A DNA stretch of 64,000 nucleotides from assembly GCA_947483555.1 (NCBI GenBank), contig CANKMW010000046.1, forward strand, positions 1-64,000. Direction: 5' to 3'. The notes below the pieces were generated by a model, which was not told the DNA's origin, made no database searches, and saw only the letters and a list, made by a program, of their open reading frames with translations. The DNA comes from Myxococcales bacterium. GTDB taxonomy: Bacteria; Myxococcota_A; Polyangia; Haliangiales; Haliangiaceae. The translations under genes and the position numbers were made by a program. Of this stretch, positions 1-7,950 are shown piece by piece; within the stretch, counting starts at the first letter, position 1; every line of letters starts with the position of its first letter.

Positions 1-120
1 CCGAAACCGAAACCGAAACCGAAACCGAAACCGAAACCGAAACCGAAACCGAAACCGAAACCGAAACCGAAACCGAAACCGAAACCGAAACCGAAACCGA
101 AACCGACGCCGAAACCGTCG
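1..120. repeat. CCGAAA hexanucleotide tandem repeat
   Basis: Seventeen perfect CCGAAA units (1-102) are followed by three variant hexamers (CCGACG, CCGAAA, CCGTCG). The array runs off the left edge, so its true length is unknown. It ends just beyond the stop codon of pbpC, so it is the 3' flank of that gene, or the end of a gene outside the window. All six frames through the perfect units are open; one plus-strand frame reads Glu-Thr repeats ending in DAETVAD, like repeats elsewhere in the window. Confidence 0.95.
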
Positions 121-124
121 CTGA

Positions 125-2179
125 CTACCGCAGCCGCGCCCGCGCCGCCCACGCCCGTAACCCATCCGGATACGCGACGACGCCGGCCGCCGGGTGCCAC
201 GCGCACCGATGCCCGGGCGCCCTCCGGCGCGGCGCCCAGTCGCGCTTCACCGCGCAGTGCGGCCCCGGCAACCCGCCCGACGCCTCGCACACCTCGATCG
301 CCTCGACGGTCGCCGGCCGCTCGGGCAGCGTCAGTCGGCGGCCATCCGCGTACGCCAGCAGCGCGGCGCGCACCAGCGGCGCCGCGGCCTGCATCGCGGG
401 GACGCCCTGGGTCGGCGTGCCGTCGACGGTGCCGGCCCACGCCGCGACCGTGATCTCGGTCGTCACCCCGACCGCGACGGTGTCGGCGAAGCCGCGGGCG
501 GTGCCGGTCTTGGCCGCCACCGGCCACGGCAGGTCGAGCGGGTTCTCGGCTCCGAACGCCGGACGGCGCGCGAGGGCGTCGGCCATCATGTCCATCACCA
601 GCCACGCCGTGTCGGCGGAGAACACGCGTCGCTCCGCGGTCACCGCCGGACGCCATCGGCGCCCGTCCGGCGCGGTCGCCGACAACACGGCGGTCGGCGA
701 TCTGACCGCACCACCGCGGGTGGCGAACCCGTAGCCGGCCGCCAGATCGATCAGCCGGACCTTGGCCGCGCCCAGCGCCAGGCGGAGGCCGTAGTCATCG
801 GGCGTGCCCGGCAGCGCCGCCACGCCGGCGGCGCGCAAGGCCGTCATCACCCGCGTCACCCCGGCGCGCTCGAGCGCGTGCACGGCGGCGAAGTTGTACG
901 AGCTGCCCAGCGCCTCGCGGTAGCGTACCGGTCCGTGCTCGCGGCCGCCCTCGGCGACGAAGTAGTCCGGCGAAACATCGCGGACGTCGAACGCCACCGT
1001 CGAGGGCAGCTCGCCGGCCTCGATCGCAGCGGCGTAGACGAACGGCTTGAGCGCCGAGCCCGGGTTGCGCCGCCGCGTCACCATGTCGATGGCGCCACCG
1101 GCCGCCGCCGGATCGGCGGCGCCGATCCACACCAGCACCTCGCCCGACGCCGTGTCGAGCACCACCAGCCCGGCTTGATCGACATTCTTGTCGGCGAGCG
1201 CGGCGACATGGAGCGCGGCCCGGCGTTCCAGCACCCCCTGGAGGTCACCGTCGAGCGTGGTGCGGACCAGCCCGCCGCGCGCGGCAACCTCGGGCGGCAG
1301 CTGCGTGATCACCCAGCGCACGAAGTGCGGCGCCCGGGTGACCGCCGCGTGGAGGCGGATCGCCAGGGGCTGTCGCCGGGCCCGCAACGCCTCGTCGGCG
1401 GCCAGCGCGCCGCGCCGCACCATCATGGCGAGCACGCGATCGCGCCGCGCCCGCGCCGCGTCGGGGTGGACGATCGGATCGTACGCGGTCGGCGCGCGCG
1501 GCAGGCAGATCAGCAGCACGACCTCGGCGGTCGACAGCGCGGCCGCCGGCTTGCCGAAGTAGGTCCGCGCCGCCGCGTCGATGCCCCAGGCGCCGTTGCC
1601 GAAGTAGGCCCGGTTGAGCCACTGCTCGAGGATCTCGCGCTTGCTGATCGCGCGCTCGATGCGCAGCGCCTGCACCGCCTCGCGGAGCTTGCGGCTGAAG
1701 GTCCGCGGCTCGCCCTGGGTGTAGACCAGGCGGGCGAGCTGCATGGTCAGGGTCGAACCGCCATAGGCAGCCCGCCCGGCCCGCACGTCGAGCCACGCGG
1801 CGCGGACCAGGCCGCGGCCGTCGACGCCCTGGTGATCCCAGAAGCCATGGTCCTCGCTCTCGATCAAGGCGGCGACCGCCACCGACGGGACCTCGGCGAG
1901 CGGCACCCAGTGGTCGGCGTCGGGCCGGCCGCCGGGCGCCGGCACGGTCGCCACCACGCCGCCGTCGCGGTCGGTCACCACCAGCGGCGCCCCGACCTGG
2001 CGCAGCTCGCCGGGATCCAGCGGCCACGCCAGCACCACGACCACCACCGCCTCGACGCTGGCCGCGGCCAGCATGCTCGCGATCAGCAGCGGCCAGCGCA
2101 GCGCGCGCCACAGCCGGCGCACGATCGCCGCCAGGCTGCCCACAGCGCGAGACGTGACGGCGAACCAGGCGGCGCCCAT
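125..2179 (-). CDS. pbpC: Penicillin-binding protein 1C (bifunctional peptidoglycan synthase)
   Basis: 684 aa class A PBP. It has a short cytoplasmic tail and one membrane anchor (about 28-52). The GT51 transglycosylase domain has the catalytic Glu in ESEDHGFWDH (E109) and GGSTLTMQLAR (about 140-150). The transpeptidase has S375-x-x-K378 (GSALKP), SYN 427-429 and KTGT 557-560, so all catalytic residues are present. It polymerises and cross-links glycan in the periplasm. The C-terminal tail is short with three Cys (CEASGGLPGPHC and a later Cys); the usual PBP1C C-terminal domain seems cut down (E. coli PbpC is about 770 aa). The ATG lies 7 nt after the stop of the upstream alpha-2-macroglobulin gene, the same pairing as pbpC-yfhM in E. 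coli. Confidence 0.93.
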   Translation of the reverse strand: MGAAWFAVTSRAVGSLAAIVRRLWRALRWPLLIASMLAAASVEAVVVVVLAWPLDPGELRQVGAPLVVTDRDGGVVATVPAPGGRPDADHWVPLAEVPSVAVAALIESEDHGFWDHQGVDGRGLVRAAWLDVRAGRAAYGGSTLTMQLARLVYTQGEPRTFSRKLREAVQALRIERAISKREILEQWLNRAYFGNGAWGIDAAARTYFGKPAAALSTAEVVLLICLPRAPTAYDPIVHPDAARARRDRVLAMMVRRGALAADEALRARRQPLAIRLHAAVTRAPHFVRWVITQLPPEVAARGGLVRTTLDGDLQGVLERRAALHVAALADKNVDQAGLVVLDTASGEVLVWIGAADPAAAGGAIDMVTRRRNPGSALKPFVYAAAIEAGELPSTVAFDVRDVSPDYFVAEGGREHGPVRYREALGSSYNFAAVHALERAGVTRVMTALRAAGVAALPGTPDDYGLRLALGAAKVRLIDLAAGYGFATRGGAVRSPTAVLSATAPDGRRWRPAVTAERRVFSADTAWLVMDMMADALARRPAFGAENPLDLPWPVAAKTGTARGFADTVAVGVTTEITVAAWAGTVDGTPTQGVPAMQAAAPLVRAALLAYADGRRLTLPERPATVEAIEVCEASGGLPGPHCAVKRDWAPRRRAPGHRCAWHPAAGVVAYPDGLRAWAARARLR

Positions 2180-2186
2180 GACAGCC

Positions 2187-5100
2187 TTACGGGGTCACCG
2201 TGATGGTCGTCGCCGCGCTGCGCCCCATCACCGTCGGCTCGTACATCGCCTCGATCGTGGTCGGCCCGGCCAGGAACGTACCGTCGACCGTGGCGCGGGC
2301 CTGGTAGGTCATCACCATGGTGCCCGACCACAGGTAGTCGGCGAACCAGCGCACCTGGTCGTCGCGCAGCTCCTGGTGGTCCCACAGCCACGACCGGCCG
2401 CCGGCCGCGGCGCCGGCCGCCGCCAGCCGCGGGTTGACCGGCTCGAGCCCGGCCGGCAACGGATCGACCATCGCCACCCAGCGCCGCGGCGCCGCGGTGC
2501 TCACGTTCAGGCGCACCGTCACCAGCTCGCCGGCGGCGAACGTGGTCTTCGCCGTGCCGGCGGCGTCGAGGTATTCGCGCGTCACCGTGAACCCGGCCGA
2601 CACCGCCGCGCCGCCGTCCTTGCTGACCTCGGTGAGGCGGGCCCGGAAGTGGACCGGCCCGGTCGCCTGCAGGCGCAGGCCGCCGGCGTCGATCGCCGAC
2701 AGCGGCACTCTCACGACCGCGGCGGCGCCGCCGTCGATGGTCGCGGTGCCGATCGTCCGGCCGCCGGACGTCACGGTCACGGTCGACGACCCGGCGCTCG
2801 CTCGCCGCGCGTAGTCGGCGAACGCCACCAGCGCCCACAGGTTGTCCTGCGTGCTGCCCCAGCGTCCCGAGACGTCGCGCGCGCCGTCGAGGCCGTGGAG
2901 CAGAGGCTGGATCAGCGGATCGCTGGGCGCCACCTCGAGCAGCGCCGCCAGGGTCATGGCGGTCGCCCGCGCATCCGAGCCCATGTGGATGCTGGGATCC
3001 TTGGCGTCGTCGGGGATCAGCGCGGCGTCGCCGCGGTGTTGGGCGGCGGCGCGGATCAAGCGCGTGACCTCGGCCAGCTGCTTGCCGTCGGTCCGGGCCA
3101 GGTTCATCGCTCGCGCCACGAACGCCAGGCCCCAGGTCGGCAGCGCCGCGCGCTGATCGTAGAGCCGCGCGATCACGCCGTGATCGGGCGCGCCGTCGCG
3201 TGCGAACAGATACGCGCTCATCGCCACCACGCCGAGCTGCTCGGGCCGCCACGCCTCGTCGGAGGCGAGCCAGCGCGCCAGCGCCGCCTTGCCGCGGACG
3301 TGGACCTCGGGCGGCACGGCGACGCCGGCCTTTTCGGCCTCGCGCAGGCCGAACAGCGCGTACGCCGTCAGGTGCGGGTAGGTCTGCGACTGCGGCCACA
3401 GACTGAAGTGACCGTCGCCCTGCTGGTGGCGGATCACCTTGGCCGCCCCGGCGGCGAGGAAGACGTCGACCTTGGTCCCCGACAGGCTGGATAGCTTCAT
3501 CGACGCCGTCAGGTCCTTGGCCTTGGCGAGCGGGATGAAGCGCGACAGCGTCTGCTCGAGGCAGCCATAGGGGTACTCGACCAGGTACTTGAGCGACGGC
3601 TCGAGATCGCCGAGCCCGGTGCGGTCCACGGTGATCGCCAGCTCGCTCTCGATGGCGATGGTGCCGGTCGCCGCGGTGACGGCGATGGTCGCCATCGCAC
3701 CGCCGGCGAGCTGGCCGCGGCTGACCAGCGAGGTCGACTTCACCCGCGGTCGGTTGACCGGTAGCTCGACGCGGACGGCGTCGCGCTCGGAGCCCAGGGT
3801 CACCGCGAACTCGAAGCGGGCGCTCGCGCCGTCGCCGGTGCGGGCGCCGAAGCGGACCCGGGCGCTGCCGCCGGCGGCGATGTGGACGGTCCGGGTCGTC
3901 TCGGTCAAGGTCGCGCCGCTGGCCGCCGCGGTCACCGTCGCCTCGCCGGCGACGCCGGTGCGATTGTGCACGACCACGCCGACCGACTCGCTGTCACCGA
4001 CGGTGAGGAAGCGCGGCAGCGCCGGCTGCGCCGCCAGCGGCTTGGCGACCGTGAAGCGCACGTCGCCGTGACCGAAGCGTTCCCCGACGTCGGCGGCGAC
4101 CGCCATCACGCGAAACGCGGTCAGGTTGTCGGGCGCCGTGAACTGGAAGCGGACCTGACCGTGGTCGTCGGTCTCGAGCGCCGGGGCCCAGAACGCCGAC
4201 GCCACGAACTTCGAGCGGATGCGTTCGCCATCCTCGCCGCCGCCGGCGTCGCCGCCTTCGTCGGGATCGCCGTGCGCCGGATCGGCGAGTCGCGCCACCC
4301 GGTTCCAGTTGGTGCCGGCGTCGACGCCGAGGCCGAACGAGCGGTAGAAGGCCGTCATCGGATCCGGCGTCTGGTAGTCGATGAGTTGCAGCACGCCCTC
4401 GTCGGCCACCGAGACCGAGACCTCGGCGGCGACCGGCTTGCCCCCGTGGCTGACGGTGAGCGTGCCGGTCACGGTCTCGCCCGGCTTGTAGCTGGCCCGA
4501 TCGGTGACGACGTTGACCGCCAGCCGCCGGTGCTCGGTCGAGACCTTGAGCTCGACCAGGCCCATCTTCAGCTGCGGTCGGTCGCGGTCGGACGGACCCT
4601 GGCGGCCCTGGATCATGGTCACGCGGGCGTAGACGTTGGGGGCCCAGGTCTCGTCGACCCGCAGCTCGATGCCCTCGGCCGCGGACGCCAGCGTGCGGAC
4701 CTCGGCGGCGACGATGCCGTCGCGCTCGATCGTGACCAGCGCGGTCGGCGCGCGCAGGCCGGTCTGCGCCACCAGGCGCGCGGTCTCGCCGGGCTGGTAG
4801 CTCTGCTTGCTGGCGATGAGCGTCATGCGCGCGCTCTCGTCGCCGCTCCAGAACGCCTCGCCCTTGCCGATGACCCACAGCTCCGACGCCGCCAGCACCT
4901 TGGTGCCACGGCCGTCGGTGGTCTCGACCCGCACCACGTAGTCGCCGGGCTGCTTGGGGAAGATGCGCTCGGTGGCGCTGCCGGTGGCCGGGATCGAGAT
5001 CGCGCGCTGCATCGCCACTTCCTCGTGCGAGGTGCAGCTCGCGTAGGAACGATAGCCGTGGTCGTCCCAGCGGCAGTCGCGGACCGTGCGCACGAACGAC

Positions 5101-7775
5101 AGCGTCGCGGCGTGGGCGACGCGACGGCCGCGCGGATCGAGCGCGACCACGTTGATCGCGAACGGCATGCCGGCGGCCTGGACCCACTCCTGGGTGTGGA
5201 CGCCCAGGTAGACCTCGGTCTGGTGCGCGGTCACCACGGTCGCCTTGCGCATGGTCTGCGCGGCGGGATCGGTGACCTCGGCGGCGATGATGTAGTCCCG
5301 CGGGCCGCTGAACGTGTTGTCGGGGTCGCGCACGGCGAAGCCGAACCGGCCGCTGGCGTCGGTCTTGCCCGCGCCGTCGGACACCAGCTCGGCGTGGTCG
5401 CCGCCGCCGTCGTCGTCGCCGGACCACCACCAGCGGCGTTCGGCATCGAAGCTGTACTGATCGTAGCCCTTGAAGCGCAACACGTGCGGACGCCGCGACA
5501 CCGACCACGCCACGTCGGCGGCGGCGACCGGGGCGCCGAACAGGTAGGCCGCGTCGACCCGGGCGGCGAGCCGATCGCCGGGGCGCACGACGTCCTCGCC
5601 GGCGTCGATCGACACCTCGAACGAGGCGGGCCGGAACTCCTCGACCATGAAGCGCTCGCGGAACACCTGGTCATCGACCTTGGCGGTGACGTGGTAGTCG
5701 CCGAGCGAGGCGTCGGCGGACAGCGGCAGATCGAACCCGAAGCCGCCGAACTTGCTCATCGGCACCGCGCGCGTCATCACGGTCTGGCCGCGGCTGTCGC
5801 TGACCTCGATCGCCACCGGCGCCAGCGTCGGCACCCGCGGACCATGTCCGGCGGCGAGCTCGCGGACCAGGCCCTTGAAGTGGACCTCCTCGCCGGGGCG
5901 GTAGAGCCCGCGATCGCTCTGGATGAAGCCGCGCAGCATCGTCGTCCCGCCGCTGCGGTCCTCGGCCACGCCGAAGTTCCAGATCTGGATGCCGTTGGCC
6001 CAGTTGCCGTCGACGACCGCGAGGTCGGTGCCCTTCTCGACCACGGCGATGAGGCGCTGCGCCCGGTAGCTGTCCCAGTCGCCCTCCCATTCCCCGTCGC
6101 CTTCGTCCTCGAGCGCTTCATGGCCGCGCGCCGGCGGGTGGGCGAGCAACGTCGCCGAGCCCGGGATGCGCAGGATGCCGCGGGCGTCGCTGTGGCCGGA
6201 GAAGACCGCCTTGCCCTGCGGGGTGTAGATCGTCACCTTGGCCGCGGCGACCGGGACGCCGGCCGCCAGCGACGTCACCCACACCAGGCCCGACGCCGGG
6301 CCGGTCTGGATCATGACGCCGAGATCGGTGAGGTTGGCGAGCACGCGGTGCGTGGTGCGGGTCCGCCACGGCTCCTTGGGATCGGGGACGATCTCCGGCG
6401 AGCGCACGTCGGCGAGGTAGACACCGCGGCTGCCGGTGCGGGCGCCGCAGCTGGCGCCGAGGTCGAGGTCGTCGAGCTGCCACTTGTTCTTGGCGCCGAC
6501 GACGTTCATCGGGCGAGTCCGCGACGTCAGGCCCAGCTTCTTCCAGTCGATCGGGTGGCGGTCGTCGGAGCCGCCCCAGGGGTCGTAGTTCATGTCGGTG
6601 GTGAGGACCTCGACCAGCTTGGTGGCCGGGATCGCGGCGCACTCGACCTCGTAGCGCGACACGTTGCGGGTCCAGATCGGGTAGCCGCGCGCCGACGCCT
6701 CGAGGGCGTAGATACCGCGCTCCATCGAGATCCGCGGCCGCGCGTCGCCGGTCCGAAACGTGTGTTCGAACGGTGCGGTCAGGCGCTGGCCGTAGCTGTC
6801 GGCGAGCTCGGCGACCTTGACCCGGTACTCGGTCTCGACCTCGAGATCCGTCGTCACGCGGTAGCGGGTGCCGCCGCCGTCGAGCCAGCCCAGCGCGAGG
6901 CCCGGGATCGCCGGCTCCGACGTCACCGCCCGGCGCGCCGCGTCGAGCGCGATCGGGGTCGAGAACACGACCTCGACCGTGACCTCGTCGGCAGCGACGT
7001 CCCAGCCGCCGGGTGTGACGCGCTTGACGAACAGGTTCGAGCGGGTCCGGACCGCGAGCGACCACGGCTCGGGCAGCGCGGCATCGCCGACCACCGGCAC
7101 CAGCCCGGCGCAGCGCACGGTGTAGGCGGCATCGGGCTCGAGCGGCTGGGTCGGACGCATGGTGACGTCGGTGCCGGCTTCGCCGGGCGTGACGGCGGCG
7201 AGCGCGATCGTGCCGCGGGTGCCGACCAGCGAACAGTGGGCGGCAACGTCGGCGGCCGCGACGTCCTGATTGAAGCCGAGGCGCCAGGCGCCGTCGATGC
7301 TCAGGGCGTCGGGATCGGCGCCGGCCACCAGACCCTCGACCTCGAGCGGCAGGTGCACGAACGCGAACTGGAAGCCGCCGGTTCGCCTCGCCAGCGCCCC
7401 GGCGAGGGCGACCTGGTAGCGGGTCGACGCGCGCAGCGCCTCGCTGGGCTCGATCACCAGCGTGTAGCGATCGCGCCATCGTCCGGTCCATGGCACGGCG
7501 GGCGTCAGCGTCACGGTTTCGGGATCGACCGCGGTCCCGACCTCGCCGTCCTCGATCACCGGGCGGTCGAAGCTCACCTCGATCGGCGTGGTCGCCCCGG
7601 CGGTGCGCGACGGCGAGAACGTGGTGACCGCCAGATCGTGATGCTGGCCCGAGCCGCAGCCGCCAAAGGTCGCCGCCAGCGCGGCGGTGGGCACGGCCAG
7701 CAGCGCGCACAGCAGCCGGTGCCGCCCGCGCGCGGTGACGTGGGATGGGAGCATCGAGCCCGGTTCGGTCGTCAT
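2187..7775 (-). CDS. Bacterial alpha-2-macroglobulin family lipoprotein (YfhM type)
   Basis: About 1862 aa. I chose the ATG at 7775 because it gives a short basic N-terminus, a hydrophobic segment and a lipobox-like TFGGC with Cys at residue 40; longer versions only add Arg-rich shadow sequence. Repeated MG-type beta domains fill the N-terminal half. The thioester motif GCLEQ is present with its Cys near residue 1405 (codon 3561-3563), followed by a helical thioester domain. Family members sit in the periplasm and are thought to trap invading proteases, protecting the wall while PBP1C repairs it. Next gene downstream is pbpC at 7 nt. No strong Shine-Dalgarno is visible, so the start could be the ATG at 7754. 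Confidence 0.92.
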   Translation of the reverse strand: MTTEPGSMLPSHVTARGRHRLLCALLAVPTAALAATFGGCGSGQHHDLAVTTFSPSRTAGATTPIEVSFDRPVIEDGEVGTAVDPETVTLTPAVPWTGRWRDRYTLVIEPSEALRASTRYQVALAGALARRTGGFQFAFVHLPLEVEGLVAGADPDALSIDGAWRLGFNQDVAAADVAAHCSLVGTRGTIALAAVTPGEAGTDVTMRPTQPLEPDAAYTVRCAGLVPVVGDAALPEPWSLAVRTRSNLFVKRVTPGGWDVAADEVTVEVVFSTPIALDAARRAVTSEPAIPGLALGWLDGGGTRYRVTTDLEVETEYRVKVAELADSYGQRLTAPFEHTFRTGDARPRISMERGIYALEASARGYPIWTRNVSRYEVECAAIPATKLVEVLTTDMNYDPWGGSDDRHPIDWKKLGLTSRTRPMNVVGAKNKWQLDDLDLGASCGARTGSRGVYLADVRSPEIVPDPKEPWRTRTTHRVLANLTDLGVMIQTGPASGLVWVTSLAAGVPVAAAKVTIYTPQGKAVFSGHSDARGILRIPGSATLLAHPPARGHEALEDEGDGEWEGDWDSYRAQRLIAVVEKGTDLAVVDGNWANGIQIWNFGVAEDRSGGTTMLRGFIQSDRGLYRPGEEVHFKGLVRELAAGHGPRVPTLAPVAIEVSDSRGQTVMTRAVPMSKFGGFGFDLPLSADASLGDYHVTAKVDDQVFRERFMVEEFRPASFEVSIDAGEDVVRPGDRLAARVDAAYLFGAPVAAADVAWSVSRRPHVLRFKGYDQYSFDAERRWWWSGDDDGGGDHAELVSDGAGKTDASGRFGFAVRDPDNTFSGPRDYIIAAEVTDPAAQTMRKATVVTAHQTEVYLGVHTQEWVQAAGMPFAINVVALDPRGRRVAHAATLSFVRTVRDCRWDDHGYRSYASCTSHEEVAMQRAISIPATGSATERIFPKQPGDYVVRVETTDGRGTKVLAASELWVIGKGEAFWSGDESARMTLIASKQSYQPGETARLVAQTGLRAPTALVTIERDGIVAAEVRTLASAAEGIELRVDETWAPNVYARVTMIQGRQGPSDRDRPQLKMGLVELKVSTEHRRLAVNVVTDRASYKPGETVTGTLTVSHGGKPVAAEVSVSVADEGVLQLIDYQTPDPMTAFYRSFGLGVDAGTNWNRVARLADPAHGDPDEGGDAGGGEDGERIRSKFVASAFWAPALETDDHGQVRFQFTAPDNLTAFRVMAVAADVGERFGHGDVRFTVAKPLAAQPALPRFLTVGDSESVGVVVHNRTGVAGEATVTAAASGATLTETTRTVHIAAGGSARVRFGARTGDGASARFEFAVTLGSERDAVRVELPVNRPRVKSTSLVSRGQLAGGAMATIAVTAATGTIAIESELAITVDRTGLGDLEPSLKYLVEYPYGCLEQTLSRFIPLAKAKDLTASMKLSSLSGTKVDVFLAAGAAKVIRHQQGDGHFSLWPQSQTYPHLTAYALFGLREAEKAGVAVPPEVHVRGKAALARWLASDEAWRPEQLGVVAMSAYLFARDGAPDHGVIARLYDQRAALPTWGLAFVARAMNLARTDGKQLAEVTRLIRAAAQHRGDAALIPDDAKDPSIHMGSDARATAMTLAALLEVAPSDPLIQPLLHGLDGARDVSGRWGSTQDNLWALVAFADYARRASAGSSTVTVTSGGRTIGTATIDGGAAAVVRVPLSAIDAGGLRLQATGPVHFRARLTEVSKDGGAAVSAGFTVTREYLDAAGTAKTTFAAGELVTVRLNVSTAAPRRWVAMVDPLPAGLEPVNPRLAAAGAAAGGRSWLWDHQELRDDQVRWFADYLWSGTMVMTYQARATVDGTFLAGPTTIEAMYEPTVMGRSAATTITVTP

Positions 7776-7950
7776 CGATCGTGCGTTGTGCAAGGCGGAC
7801 GCCATCGACCGCGCCGGCGCGATCCGCTGGCGCGGCGCGTGCTTGCGACCCGATCGCGATCGCCGTGCGCACCCGGACACGCGCGCTCGTGGTCGCCGGA
7901 ACGCGATCGTGCAGACCGGAGGCGCGGGATGTGCGTGTACTGTCACCAAC
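7776..7950. promoter_or_regulatory. Divergent intergenic region between A2M and VIT/vWA genes
   Basis: 175 bp separate the chosen starts of the minus-strand alpha-2-macroglobulin operon and the plus-strand VIT/vWA gene. Both promoters must lie here or overlap coding sequence. I see no convincing -35/-10 pair and no long palindrome. The length depends on the two start choices. Confidence 0.4.

Noticed and set aside
194..2203. 669-aa plus-strand ORF opposite pbpC
   Set aside because: Arg/Gly/His-rich shadow of pbpC with no domain; the minus frame has all PBP motifs.
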